Source of the DNA: Candidatus Methylobacter oryzae
GTDB lineage: Bacteria > Pseudomonadota > Gammaproteobacteria > Methylococcales > Methylomonadaceae
Direction: 5' to 3'
DNA: 64,000 nucleotides
Assembly (NCBI RefSeq): GCF_003994235.2
Contig: NZ_RYFG02000010.1
Coordinates: forward strand, 62,264-126,263
The position numbers were made by a program, and so were the translations under genes. The notes below the pieces were generated by a model. It did not search any database, was not told where the DNA came from, and saw nothing but the letters and a program-made list of their open reading frames with translations. Within the stretch, counting starts at the first letter, position 1, and each line of letters starts with the position of its first letter. Shown here piece by piece: positions 44,961-54,748 of this stretch.

Positions 44961-45938
44961 CAATTGCCGAGCCCTGCTGTCCGCGCCCGATGGCAGTTTG
45001 TCCGGACTGGCATTGATCCAGGCGGTAATATCTTTCCATGTGGTGGGGGCTTCCAAGTCGCGTAACAGCATGTGGTAGCCGTTCTGGTAAATCGCCACGG
45101 TCTTTTCAGCTGGATTGGTTTCCAGAAAGCGCTGCAAGAACGCATAAGTCGGCTCTTTCGGAATGATTTCATCCTTTTCGCCGTAAAGCATCAGGGTATT
45201 GCCATGTAAGCGCGCGGCGCTGTTAAAGGCTTCATCCATTAAGTCGGTCAGGCCGTACACAGTTTCCACGCGGGTCCCTTTAATAACCAACGGATCGCGG
45301 CCCATTGCCCGAAGCATATCGATATTATCCGACGCCACCACATGTACGCCCTCCCCTGTCAGTGTCAGCCAGGGCAGACTGTGCGCCAGCGTCCAAAGCA
45401 AACCGGTTTGGTACCAAGGCATCGTCGATCTGGCCCATAACGCCGGGGCCGCCAGAATAATACCGGCAACGTCGGGCATGCCGGCTTGACTCATCGCGGT
45501 GATGACTATCGCGCCGCCCATGCTTTCGCCGAGCAAATAAACCGGGCGTTTCGGATAGCGTTGTTTGACCAGTCGTACCAAAGCTTGTAAATCGTTGGTG
45601 TAAGTCTCGCCTCCAGCCCATAAGCCACGGTTCGGCGCCATGCCGAAACCGCGCTGATCGTAAGCAAAACAGGCAATGCCTTGACTGCTGAAATACTGTC
45701 CCGGCGTATCAAAAAAACGGCTGTAATCGTTAAAACCATGCAGAGCAATAATAACGGCACGCGGTTCGTTTTTCGGCAACCAGTGCCTTAACGGCAGACG
45801 CGCCCCATCTTCGGTAAGAAAAGTATTCTCGCCAAGTTGAGCCGCATTATTTTTTGCGCCCGGCGGATAAATCGCCGGCATGCAGCCGCTTTGGCTAATG
45901 GCCAGAACAAGAACAGTCAATATGTATCGAAGTTTCAT
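44946..45938 (-). CDS. Alpha/beta-hydrolase lipoprotein (monoacylglycerol lipase-like)
   Basis: 330 residues. Lipoprotein signal MKLRYILTVLVLAISQSGC with lipobox SQSGC (Cys19). Serine-lipase family of lysophospholipase/monoacylglycerol lipase type: oxyanion HGFNDYSRF, nucleophile elbow LGESMGGAI, Asp in GEKDEIIP and His in NGYHMLLRD. It likely sits in the envelope and hydrolyses lipid esters. The final residues and stop derive from a family B repeat. Confidence 0.85.
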   Translation of the reverse strand: MKLRYILTVLVLAISQSGCMPAIYPPGAKNNAAQLGENTFLTEDGARLPLRHWLPKNEPRAVIIALHGFNDYSRFFDTPGQYFSSQGIACFAYDQRGFGMAPNRGLWAGGETYTNDLQALVRLVKQRYPKRPVYLLGESMGGAIVITAMSQAGMPDVAGIILAAPALWARSTMPWYQTGLLWTLAHSLPWLTLTGEGVHVVASDNIDMLRAMGRDPLVIKGTRVETVYGLTDLMDEAFNSAARLHGNTLMLYGEKDEIIPKEPTYAFLQRFLETNPAEKTVAIYQNGYHMLLRDLEAPTTWKDITAWINASPDKLPSGADSRARQLLKLS

Positions 45939-46153
45939 GCGTTTGAATCCAACCTGATTTAGAAAATCATTATTCTAAGGCGGCAATTAGTCCGCGAAAA
46001 ATGGCATTTGTCCATTGTCGCATTTTCCGTGTTGCAGGAGAAAGCAATATACGCCATTGATTTTCTATGATTCCGTATTCACACACCTATTAAAAACGGG
46101 GCTAAGGCTTTATTATAATATGCATAAATTCCACCATTACCAATCTTTGTATT

Positions 46154-46867
46154 TTGGCAAGACAATCCCGTTTCCCCCGCAAATCCGGTTCACCATCCAT
46201 CAAGGAAATACTCCGCAAAACAGCACTTTATTTGCTGTTTGCCTTTTTGGCTTCATCGATCGGCTTATGCGTATTGTTACGCTGGATACCGGCGCCGACA
46301 TCGGCGTTTATGGTTTATCGGCATGTTGAAGACTTAATCGACGACGGCGTATTTAAGCCTATTTACTACGCCTGGATCGGGACAAAAAAAATATCGCCTT
46401 ACGCCTCTTCAGCCGTTATTGCAGCAGAAGATCAGCGTTTCTTTGAACACTCGGGGTTTGATTTGGATTCGATACAATCGTCCATTGACGTTTATATGGA
46501 TGGTGGACGACTTAGAGGCGCAAGCACGATTTCTCAGCAAGTAGCCAAAAACTTGTTTTTAACGCCATCGAAAAGCTTTGTCCGCAAGGGCCTGGAAGTC
46601 TGGTTTACGCTGTTGATTGAAACATTGTGGAGCAAGGAACGGATACTGACGGTTTACTTGAATATTGCTGAATTCGGCGATCACCTGTTTGGCATAGAAG
46701 CGGCCAGTCAGCATTATTTTGGCGTTCATGCAAACCAGATCAGCCGTTCACAAGCGGCATTATTGGCGGCAACACTGCCTAATCCGATCATATTGCGGGC
46801 GGCTAAACCGTCAAGCTATTTACTGAAACGGCAACACTGGGTACTCGGACAAATGCAAAATCAGTGA
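46154..46867 (+). CDS. mtgA: Monofunctional biosynthetic peptidoglycan transglycosylase
   Basis: 237 residues from a TTG at 46154 (no in-frame ATG is available upstream; the start is uncertain). One N-terminal membrane helix (ALYLLFAFLASSIGLCVLL), then a glycosyltransferase family 51 domain with catalytic AAEDQRFFEHSGFD, RGASTISQQVAKNLFL and VYLNIAEFG. It polymerises lipid II into glycan strands. Next to MlaA and MepA genes, making a small envelope group. Confidence 0.92.
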   Translation: MARQSRFPRKSGSPSIKEILRKTALYLLFAFLASSIGLCVLLRWIPAPTSAFMVYRHVEDLIDDGVFKPIYYAWIGTKKISPYASSAVIAAEDQRFFEHSGFDLDSIQSSIDVYMDGGRLRGASTISQQVAKNLFLTPSKSFVRKGLEVWFTLLIETLWSKERILTVYLNIAEFGDHLFGIEAASQHYFGVHANQISRSQAALLAATLPNPIILRAAKPSSYLLKRQHWVLGQMQNQ

Positions 46868-46965
46868 GTTTTTTTGAAGCTTGTGTCTGGTATAATCCGC
46901 GAAAAAAATAATAACTGTCCGAAACAGGCATCCAACCACATCAATAAAGTAAATAGAGATAATCC

Positions 46966-47859
46966 ATGAGTATGCAAAAATCCATCATCAACACTCGTTC
47001 ATTAATGAGTAGCCTGGTTATATCGAGTGTGCTTGCGGGATGTGCGACCACCTCAACGGTTAATGAAAAAGATCCTTGGGAAAACTGGAACCGCGGTGCT
47101 CAAGAATTTAATGATGATCTCGATAAGAATGTTGTAAAACCGGTGGCTAAAGGCTATTTGTCGGTTACGCCAAAATTCGTTAATGACGGTATAACTAATT
47201 TCTTTAGTAATCTTAACGACATCGGCGTGACCATCAATGACTTTATGCAGCTGAAGCTGACACAAGGCGGTATGGATGCCGGCCGTTTCCTGGTTAATAC
47301 GACGGCGGGCGTTGTCGGCTTTGTCGATGTCGCAACAATGATTGATTTGCCCAAGCATAATGAGGATTTCGGACAGACTTTAGGCTTTTGGGGTGTCCCA
47401 TCGGGTAATTATCTGGTCTTGCCGTTTTTGGGAGCCAGCTCGCCTAGAGAAGTCGTCGGAACTATCGGCGACGCTTTAATGAATCCTCTCACCTATACCT
47501 TTGTATTCGCCGGTAGTGGTGCTGCTGTTAGCGCAGTTAATGCAGGAGCCAAATCGGTTGACGTCGTCGATACCCGCGCCGACGTGATACCGACTGAAAA
47601 AATTGTGAATGAAGCTTCCGCCGGCGATCGCTATTCGTTTATCAAAAACGCTTATCAACAGCGCCGTGAATATTTGCTCCATGACGGTAATATTCCGGAA
47701 GAAGAGGAACTCCAGTTGGAAGACGATGCTACGGCAAAAGACACGGGCGCCACCAAAACGAACAGCGCTACACCAACCAACATCAATACCCGTCCGGGTT
47801 CTGCTCCGGTTACCAATAACTCCAAGCACTTCCTGGACTTATCAAGCCCTGTAAAGTAA
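46966..47859 (+). CDS. mlaA: MlaA/VacJ-family lipoprotein
   Basis: 297 residues. Lipoprotein signal with lipobox LAGC (Cys26). Core DPWENWNRGAQEFNDDLDKNV, NFFSNLNDIGVTINDF, GRFLVNTTAGVVGFVD, HNEDFGQTLGFWGVPSGNYL and GPS-like loop are typical of MlaA, the outer-membrane component of the Mla phospholipid transport system. The C-terminal 60 residues are Thr/Asn/Ala-rich and longer than in E. coli. Other mla genes are not in the window. Confidence 0.92.
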   Translation: MSMQKSIINTRSLMSSLVISSVLAGCATTSTVNEKDPWENWNRGAQEFNDDLDKNVVKPVAKGYLSVTPKFVNDGITNFFSNLNDIGVTINDFMQLKLTQGGMDAGRFLVNTTAGVVGFVDVATMIDLPKHNEDFGQTLGFWGVPSGNYLVLPFLGASSPREVVGTIGDALMNPLTYTFVFAGSGAAVSAVNAGAKSVDVVDTRADVIPTEKIVNEASAGDRYSFIKNAYQQRREYLLHDGNIPEEEELQLEDDATAKDTGATKTNSATPTNINTRPGSAPVTNNSKHFLDLSSPVK

Positions 47860-47873
47860 TAGCCCTCACAACA

Positions 47874-47900
47874 GGCGGCCGGCTGGCTGGGCTGGCCGCC
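47874..47900. terminator. GC-rich hairpin between mlaA and mepA
   Basis: Stem GGCGGCC / GGCCGCC with a GC-rich loop directly after the mlaA stop. No strong T tract follows, so attenuation or RNA stability rather than full termination is likely. Confidence 0.45.
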
Positions 47901-47912
47901 CTCAATCTTAAA

Positions 47913-48752
47913 ATGAGATTTTCAATATTCATCTTATTGTTAGGCATTTTCTCCGAATGTCTATCATCGCCTGCCGGCAACAATTGGGCGACCGTTAAAC
48001 AAGCTGCGCAAACCGGCGCTGGCGCCCAAAGTATTGGTTCCTATACAGCCGGTTGTTTAAGCGGCGCGGTCTCGCTACCTCAGAACGGCATCGGCTATCA
48101 ATTGATGCGCCCTACGCGAGGCCGGTCTTACGGCCATCCCGACTTGATACGCTTTATTGAGAATATAGCCAAAACTGCTTATTCGCAGCACTGGGGCGTC
48201 TTGCTGATCGGCGATCTGGGACAAGCTCGCGGCGGACCGACGCCAAGCGGACATCGCAGTCATCAAACCGGGCTCGACGTCGATATCTGGTATTTACTTT
48301 CACAACAAGCCGCGACCCGCAATCTGGCGTTTAGCGAACGCGAAACCTGGAGCTCGCCTTCGGTTCTTGTCTCTCAATCGGATGTTATTGATGATAGCCA
48401 ATGGTCGCCGGCTCATGAAAAAATTATTGAAACTGCGGCACTCCAGCCTGAAGTAGACCGTATTTTCGTTAATCCCAGCGTTAAACGCCTGTTGTGTTCG
48501 CGTAAGTCGCCCCACGACTGGCTAAGAAAAGTCCGGCCGTGGTGGGGACACGACGATCACTTTCATGTGCGGCTCAAGTGTCCCCTGAACAGTAAAAACT
48601 GTGCAGGACAAGAGCCGCTGCCTGAAAGCGATGGCTGCGATGCTTCATTGGCATGGTGGTTTTCAGAAGAAGCAAAGGCCCCGGCGCCAAAATCCAAAAA
48701 GCCCGAAGCGCTCGTATTGCCTGCTCTATGTGACGCTGTCTTAAAAAACTAG
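47913..48752 (+). CDS. mepA: Penicillin-insensitive murein DD-endopeptidase
   Basis: 279 residues, secretory signal at the N-terminus (FSIFILLLGIFSECLSSPA). LAS-type zinc peptidase motifs GDLGQARGGPTPSGHRSHQ with TGLDVDIWY, and WWGHDDHFHVRL, both complete. It cuts the D-Ala-meso-DAP crosslinks of peptidoglycan in the periplasm. It follows mlaA after 53 bases. Confidence 0.93.
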   Translation: MRFSIFILLLGIFSECLSSPAGNNWATVKQAAQTGAGAQSIGSYTAGCLSGAVSLPQNGIGYQLMRPTRGRSYGHPDLIRFIENIAKTAYSQHWGVLLIGDLGQARGGPTPSGHRSHQTGLDVDIWYLLSQQAATRNLAFSERETWSSPSVLVSQSDVIDDSQWSPAHEKIIETAALQPEVDRIFVNPSVKRLLCSRKSPHDWLRKVRPWWGHDDHFHVRLKCPLNSKNCAGQEPLPESDGCDASLAWWFSEEAKAPAPKSKKPEALVLPALCDAVLKN

Positions 48753-48767
48753 CGTTTGAAAGCCGAA

Positions 48768-49022
48768 CTAAATAAGGCCTTTTTCATCCCGGGTTGGAAC
48801 GATAAAACCAAGTCCGTCATCGGTTGCAATAAATTCGGATAACTCCAACCGCAATTTATCCAGCGCCTCATCAAGCGTTTCCTGCTTTACTTGATGAAAC
48901 GAAGGCAGCATTGTTGAGGCATTATGGTACTTCAAAATATCCAATAATATTCTGGCTTGCTCAATGGTGTATCGATGTTTCACAACTTCTCCGTGGGTAC
49001 TAATTTGTTTTACTCTTCGCAC
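48768..49022 (-). CDS. Small protein of unknown function
   Basis: 84 residues, helical and charged (YTIEQARILLDILKYHNAS, DEALDKLRLELSEFI). No membrane segment. Not recognised. Convergent with mepA with 15 bases between. The amino-acid pattern supports a real protein, possibly a small regulatory or antitoxin-like protein, without proof. Confidence 0.5.
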   Translation of the reverse strand: MRRVKQISTHGEVVKHRYTIEQARILLDILKYHNASTMLPSFHQVKQETLDEALDKLRLELSEFIATDDGLGFIVPTRDEKGLI

Positions 49023-49219
49023 AAGCTTGGACCTTCTTAGCTGCTTTGTGAATTATTCCGTCTTCGGTTTTTTAATAAAATAAATATTATAACTGAGATA
49101 TCGGGACTAAAAAATCCGCTTTCCAGGTCTCTTAAAATAAAATTATTCTAAAAAATCAGCATTATGCAGAAACTTCTTTATTCTGATAGTGACTATCGAA
49201 CCTATTGCTCCAGAACAAC

Positions 49220-49822
49220 TTAGTAGGTTTTCATCAATCCATCCAGCGTCAATCCGCAGCTGGGCGCGAACGCTTTCATAAAAAAAGCAACTTCGGGCTG
49301 GTCTGAAGCGCCAATAATTAAAGCTAATTGCTCGGCGGCGGTTTCAAACTCCGAATTGCCGGCCTTTAGCTCGGTTTGGCACTTCAGGTAAGCCGATATT
49401 TTATCCGCCGCTTTAATGATCCGCACATGCTCAGCCGGCATCTTGTCGTGATGGATCAGTACCTGAAAGTCGGCCTGCAACTCTACCGGTAACAGCGCCA
49501 GTAGTTCTACCTCCGCCTGTTTTTCGATCTGTTTATAAGCCGTACTGATTTCTTCGGAATGATATTTGATCGGCGTGGGCAAATCGCCGGTAATAACTTC
49601 TGTAATGTCATGATACAAAGCCGCTGTGGCGATCGCGTTAGCGTCAACATTGCCGCCGTAATACCGGTTTCTTATCAAAGCCAGCGTATGCGCAATAACC
49701 GAAACCTCCCAGCTATGCTCCATCACATTTTCATCATGCGCATTTCTCTTTAAGCCCCAGCGCTTAATCCATCTTAGCCGTGATAAGTATGCGTAGAAAC
49801 TGCTTGTTACTTCTTTCATCAT
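49220..49822 (-). CDS. yfbR: 5'-deoxynucleotidase, YfbR-type HD phosphohydrolase
   Basis: 200 residues. SFYAYLSRLRWIKRWGLKRN at the N-terminus, EHSWEVSVIAH (His), ALYHDITEVITGDLPTPIKY (His-Asp) and KAADKISAYLKC are typical of YfbR, which removes phosphate from dNMPs, in E. coli with a divalent metal such as Co2+. Normal length, complete. Stands alone. Confidence 0.92.
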   Translation of the reverse strand: MMKEVTSSFYAYLSRLRWIKRWGLKRNAHDENVMEHSWEVSVIAHTLALIRNRYYGGNVDANAIATAALYHDITEVITGDLPTPIKYHSEEISTAYKQIEKQAEVELLALLPVELQADFQVLIHHDKMPAEHVRIIKAADKISAYLKCQTELKAGNSEFETAAEQLALIIGASDQPEVAFFMKAFAPSCGLTLDGLMKTY

Positions 49823-50065
49823 ATCTTTTCAATAAACCGAATTTTCTATCCGCACCTGAACATAGTGATTTTTATAAGACGCTCAAGGTAGCCTTGCTGT
49901 TATAAATCGTCATATTTTTATTGTTGAACCTGAGAAAAGCCAACCCACTAAAACACCATGGTCAAAGCTTGATTATTTTCTTCAATTAAATCTTATCGAT
50001 ATTTATAGCTGTTGATTATAGGGTTATGATGCTTAAATAGTCTATTTTGGTTACAGCTAAACATC

Positions 50066-50986
50066 ATGCTTATTCAATGGTATCCCGGCCATATGCACAA
50101 GGCCAGCAAAGAGGTCAAAGAAATCCTGCCCCAGGTTGACCTGATTATCGAAATTCTGGATGCGCGTATTCCATTCAGCAGTAAAAATCCTATGCTCGAA
50201 GCCTTGCGCGGCGATAAACCGTGCATCAAAGTGCTCAGTAAAAGCGACCTCGCCGACCCAGTTGTTACGCAACAATGGCAAACCTATCTCGAACAGGAGC
50301 AAGGCGTAAAAACGCTGGCGCTGACTACCGAGCAGCCCGAGAAAATGCGCCAACTGTCCGAACTATGCCACAAGATGCTTCCGGCAAAAGCGAGCAGCGA
50401 CAAGCCTATCCATACCCTGATTATGGGCATCCCCAATGTCGGCAAATCGACACTGATCAACATACTGGCTGGAAGAATAATCGCTAAAACCGGCAATGAA
50501 CCAGCCATTACTAAAACTCAGCAGCGTATTGACATAGGCAACGGCATTATTCTTTTCGACACGCCCGGCATGCTTTGGCCCAACGTCGAGAATAAAAATA
50601 GCGGATACCGGTTGGCGACCACCGGCGCCATTAAAGACACCGCCATCAGTCATGATCAGGTTGCTTTCTTCGCGGCCGAATACCTGTTACAGCATTATCC
50701 GGATTTAGTGCAAACCCGCTTTCAATTGGAGCAACGTCCGCAAGACGAGCAACAGCTGCTGGAAGCTATCGGTAAAAAACGCGGCTGCCTGCGCTCGGGC
50801 GGTCATATTGAAATGGATAAGGTGTCTAAAATCCTGCTCTCTGAACTACGCGCGGGAACCATTGGCAGGATCAGCCTGGAAACGCCTGACATGATGGAAA
50901 AAGAGCTAGCCGAGCTGGTTATTATCCGTGAACGGAAAGAAGCCAAGAAAAAAGCGCGAAAAGAAAAATGGAAAAACCCAGGCTAA
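50066..50986 (+). CDS. Ribosome biogenesis GTPase, YlqF/RbgA family
   Basis: 306 residues, circularly permuted GTPase: N-terminal WYPGHMHKASKEV, then G4-type SKSD, G1 GIPNVGKSTL and G3 FDTPGML. RbgA helps mature the large ribosomal subunit in Bacillus; Proteobacterial homologues are less studied. C-terminus is lysine-rich (KKKARKEKWKNPG), fitting RNA binding. Convergent with the kinase at 50988, one base apart. Confidence 0.9.
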   Translation: MLIQWYPGHMHKASKEVKEILPQVDLIIEILDARIPFSSKNPMLEALRGDKPCIKVLSKSDLADPVVTQQWQTYLEQEQGVKTLALTTEQPEKMRQLSELCHKMLPAKASSDKPIHTLIMGIPNVGKSTLINILAGRIIAKTGNEPAITKTQQRIDIGNGIILFDTPGMLWPNVENKNSGYRLATTGAIKDTAISHDQVAFFAAEYLLQHYPDLVQTRFQLEQRPQDEQQLLEAIGKKRGCLRSGGHIEMDKVSKILLSELRAGTIGRISLETPDMMEKELAELVIIRERKEAKKKARKEKWKNPG

Positions 50987-50987
50987 A

Positions 50988-53345
50988 TTATGCAGAAAAC
51001 GTTGCTTGTGCTGAATGAACTATTTCCTCATTTAAAGCTGCAAGCAATTCCGTTGCACTAACAGGCTTATAAAAAAAGCGACGGATGCCGATTGACCGGA
51101 GATCATTCTCATTAATAGCACTGCTATTTCCGCTGCATAAAAATATCGGCAAGTCGGGACGTAATGCCAGCATGACGCCGGCAATCTCGATACCTGATTT
51201 ATTTGGCATCGTCTGGTCCGCGATAACCGCATCGATACGTTGCGGATTAGCTTGAAAATGATTCAGCGCTTTAACGGAGTCGGTATAAACATCTACGACA
51301 TAATCCTCGCCTTCCAGCAAGTCGCCTAGATAATGGGCTAAAGCAATCTCATCATCCACGACCAGGACTCGAGCGCCTTTACCACCTGAAACAGTAGAAG
51401 AAGCTGCCGTTGCCGGCAATACTAAAGAGTCATAAGCAGCCGGGAGCAGTACCTGAACTTTAGTGCCGCCGCCGACATGTGAGTCTACTACAATACAGCC
51501 GTTAATTCGACGAACAATAGACAGGACCACCGAAAGTCCCAGCCCAGTCCCTTTGCCAGCATCCTTGGTAGAAAAAAAAGGATTGAAAATCAGTGGGAAA
51601 TTGTCATCGCTAATACCGCATCCATTATCCGTTACGCTAAAGCTTACATAGTTATCGCTAATCTTACCTCTGCACAGAGCTATTCTTTTACTTTGTTTAC
51701 ACGAAGTACAAAACTCTTCCGCTTCTCCTGACGATGAATTACTCAGCCGAATGTCTATACATCCATTATTATCGGTCTCTATGCTATCCCGCGCGTTAAT
51801 GATCAGATTCATTATAATCTGATACAACTCCACCGAATTGATGCGGATATAGCTAGCCTCGGTATCAATTTGACTTTGTAATTTAATACTGGACGGAATC
51901 GTAACGCTGAGCATTTTGAGTGCGTCTTTAACCAAAGGCAAGGGATCGATCACTTCAACCAAATTGTCGGTTTGAGCCCGGCTATAGGTCAACATGAAGG
52001 ATACCAAATCTCGCGCCCGCTCTCCGGCCTTGATCGTCTCTTCTAAATGGCGTGCTAGCGTACTTTCCTTATCGGTGACGCATCGAGCCAGCGCCAGATT
52101 CGAATATCCCAGCATTATCGCCAAAATATTATTGAAATCGTGGGCAATGCCGCCGGTCAATTGCCCTAGAATTTCCATTTTATGGGCTTGTTGTAATTGC
52201 TTTTGCATTTTAGAGAATTCGGTTTCCGCTATATGGTAGCGATTTTCACTTTGCCGCAATTCCGCAATTAAGTTGTCTGCAATCAACTCTGCATTACGTT
52301 GCGTATTTCGGTAAGAATATATAAGAAAAAAGACCAACAGCGTGATAATAGAACCAGACACGGCGATTAACGCTACTTTGCCGTAATCGCTAATGAAATA
52401 TTCTGTAATTGGGAAAAATTGGAAGGTCCATTCTCTCTCTCCGATGTAACTATGTAAGATCAGGGTGTCGGCAGGGAATTTATCGCCATAAGAAAAATCA
52501 TCTTCGTCACTGGCATAAAGCAATGCGGAAGATGCGATACCGGAACCGTCAAATATTTTCATTCGAAGGTTTTCTTGGTTGGGAATAAGCTTAATACCCT
52601 GCATCAAATCCTTGATACGGAAAGAACTGTAGACCCAGCCCAAAAGAGCAATACGCCGTTGCTGAACGGTGTCGATGGGCATATTCTTCCGATACACGGG
52701 CACATAGATTACGACACCTGGTTGAACATCTTGTTCGGACTTCGAAATCAAAGCCACCTTGCCGGTAAAAGTAGCTTTATTTCCATCTCTTGCTTTCTCC
52801 ATAGCAATTTGATGCTCCGGCTCCACCCTCATATCGTAGCCTAAAGCTTTTGAGCTATGCTCTTCGAACGGCTCCCAATAAATGACTGAAGTATAAATAT
52901 CACGAGTCCCGTTTGGCCAAACGTTGTAATCAGGAAAACCTGCTCGGCGAACTTCCGCAATGTGCGCGGGCAACTGATCGGACGGTATTAACAACGCAAA
53001 GCCGAGACCTTGAAATCCTTTAAAATTATTGTCTCGTTTAACCTGTTTGGTATAACTCCGCCATTTCTGTCGATCAACATTATCGGACGCTTCAAATAGC
53101 GCGACCGCCCCTTTCAGTACCTCTTCATGTACATCTAAGCAGGCTTCCACATTAGTCTGTATCTGTTTACCAATAAACGACACTTGATTTTGTACTTTAG
53201 CATCCTCCATCGACTTGAAAGAAAAAGCCAGAAAACTGGTTATTAAAAAACCTATGAACAATAAAAACCAAGGACTCCAGTTGACTATAGCTAAGAACAA
53301 CCGCTTAAAGTAATTGCACATACCAATGTTTTTTATTAATACCAT
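50988..53345 (-). CDS. CHASE-domain hybrid histidine kinase
   Basis: 785 residues (a second start at Met9 is possible). Membrane helices near 24-44 and 325-345 bracket a periplasmic CHASE sensor (GFQGLGFALLIPSDQLP, then YTSVIYWEPFEEHSSKALGYD). Coiled linker, HisKA with His402 ([17 protein letters not shown]), HATPase (GKGTGLGLSVV) and C-terminal receiver (AVIADQTMPNKSG). Related to the kinase at 54749 in the kinase/receiver part. Ends one base from the GTPase gene. Confidence 0.92.
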   Translation of the reverse strand: MVLIKNIGMCNYFKRLFLAIVNWSPWFLLFIGFLITSFLAFSFKSMEDAKVQNQVSFIGKQIQTNVEACLDVHEEVLKGAVALFEASDNVDRQKWRSYTKQVKRDNNFKGFQGLGFALLIPSDQLPAHIAEVRRAGFPDYNVWPNGTRDIYTSVIYWEPFEEHSSKALGYDMRVEPEHQIAMEKARDGNKATFTGKVALISKSEQDVQPGVVIYVPVYRKNMPIDTVQQRRIALLGWVYSSFRIKDLMQGIKLIPNQENLRMKIFDGSGIASSALLYASDEDDFSYGDKFPADTLILHSYIGEREWTFQFFPITEYFISDYGKVALIAVSGSIITLLVFFLIYSYRNTQRNAELIADNLIAELRQSENRYHIAETEFSKMQKQLQQAHKMEILGQLTGGIAHDFNNILAIMLGYSNLALARCVTDKESTLARHLEETIKAGERARDLVSFMLTYSRAQTDNLVEVIDPLPLVKDALKMLSVTIPSSIKLQSQIDTEASYIRINSVELYQIIMNLIINARDSIETDNNGCIDIRLSNSSSGEAEEFCTSCKQSKRIALCRGKISDNYVSFSVTDNGCGISDDNFPLIFNPFFSTKDAGKGTGLGLSVVLSIVRRINGCIVVDSHVGGGTKVQVLLPAAYDSLVLPATAASSTVSGGKGARVLVVDDEIALAHYLGDLLEGEDYVVDVYTDSVKALNHFQANPQRIDAVIADQTMPNKSGIEIAGVMLALRPDLPIFLCSGNSSAINENDLRSIGIRRFFYKPVSATELLAALNEEIVHSAQATFSA

Positions 53346-53536
53346 GCAGCACCTAAAAATCCTTGTAGATATAGTAGAAATTTATCTAAAGTCGTTTTTT
53401 GCTCGAACGAACATACACCGGCCTTTATTCATAAAAGCAGTGCCTTAAAAGCACATTTATTTTGACAGTGCATGAAACTCCAACGCATAAAATCATGCGT
53501 CACGTTACGACGCCAATTCAGCACCAATAATTCGAG

Positions 53537-54622
53537 TCATCCGACTGCCCAGTTTAGCTCTCCGGGATTAACAATAGAGGCAAATAAATCACTGCCTAAA
53601 TCATCGTCGACATTATGCTGCAATTCAAGATCATGGGGCCGTTGCCGCACGATGTCGAGAAACTTTCTGGTGAGTTCCGGGTCCCGCCACCCCTTTCCAG
53701 CTTCCTCTTCCATTATTTCAATGACTTGCTCTCTGGACAGGGCGCTCTTATAAGGACGCTGGTTGGACAGCGCATCGTAGATATCGGCAATTTGGAATAC
53801 TCGCGCCAACAGCGGAATATCTTTACCTTTTAATCCGTCGGGATATCCGCCTCCATCCCATCGCTCATGATGATGTCGAATAATGGATAAGGTTAAGTGC
53901 ATACTTTTCAGGTCTTTAACTAAACGAGCGCCAATCTCGGGGTGCTGACGCATGACTTTCCATTCGTCATCAGTCAATTTGTCCGGTTTAAGCAGAATTC
54001 TGTCAGGAATGCCTAATTTGCCGATATCATGTAAAACGCCGCCCCGACGTAGGGCGATCAGATATTCGGGTTCCAAGCCGAGCGCGCGTCCCAACACAAC
54101 GCTGATATGGGCTAAGCGAGAACAGTGGTCTCCAGTATTCTTATCTTTAGCCTCTACCATGCGGGCTAAAGCAAACAGCATGGATTCCGCGCTGTCGAGC
54201 TGATCAGTAAGACGTTTGTGTTTAACCGCGCTGTCGAGACGGGCAATTAGCTCTTCAGGATAATAGGGTTTACTAATAAAATCACTGGCTCTGGCTGTCA
54301 AACTGCATGATAAATCACCGCTGCTACCGATACCGGTAACCATGATAATCGGCAACAATTCCAGTTCCAACTCACTACGGATGCGCCTGCACACCTCGTC
54401 GCCATCCATGCCGGGCATTCTCTTATCCAACAACACCACATCGAATGCTTGATTGCTTAGCAATTGCAAAGCCTCGATGCCCGAAGCTGCTTCGGTAACC
54501 GCATATTTGGGCGGCTGCAATATTTCTTGTTCCAAGGCTCGTTGAACTGCATCATCATCAACAATTAAAACGCGATAAGGATAACCTTTGATTATCGCTT
54601 GAAGCTGATTACTTTCAATCAT
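53537..54622 (-). CDS. HD-GYP response regulator
   Basis: 361 residues. Receiver at about 17-130 (VLIVDDDAVQRALEQE, DVVLLDKRMPGMDGDE), then HD-GYP with LHDIGKLGIPDRILLKPDKL, HHHERWDGGGYPDGLKG and DALSNQRPYK. Active-site motifs intact, so a c-di-GMP phosphodiesterase is likely. Lies between two hybrid kinases on the same strand. Confidence 0.92.
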   Translation of the reverse strand: MIESNQLQAIIKGYPYRVLIVDDDAVQRALEQEILQPPKYAVTEAASGIEALQLLSNQAFDVVLLDKRMPGMDGDEVCRRIRSELELELLPIIMVTGIGSSGDLSCSLTARASDFISKPYYPEELIARLDSAVKHKRLTDQLDSAESMLFALARMVEAKDKNTGDHCSRLAHISVVLGRALGLEPEYLIALRRGGVLHDIGKLGIPDRILLKPDKLTDDEWKVMRQHPEIGARLVKDLKSMHLTLSIIRHHHERWDGGGYPDGLKGKDIPLLARVFQIADIYDALSNQRPYKSALSREQVIEIMEEEAGKGWRDPELTRKFLDIVRQRPHDLELQHNVDDDLGSDLFASIVNPGELNWAVG

Positions 54623-54689
54623 GTTGAAGCCTCCATTTTTTCACTAGAATATTTAAAAACGATAGTCCCCATCAAGGCAGATACTTTAA

Positions 54690-54746
54690 TAAAGCTGAGT
54701 TGAGCAACTCCCTGCTCAAACAAAACTTATGCCCATTGGGTATAAA
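54690..54746 (+). repeat. Repeat family B, copy 5
   Basis: TAAAGCTGAGTTGAGCAACT, then CAAAACTTATGCCC and GGGTATAAAG; 2 bases beyond the stop of the kinase gene at 54749, where its terminal palindrome may act as an RNA hairpin. Confidence 0.85.
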
Positions 54747-54748
54747 GA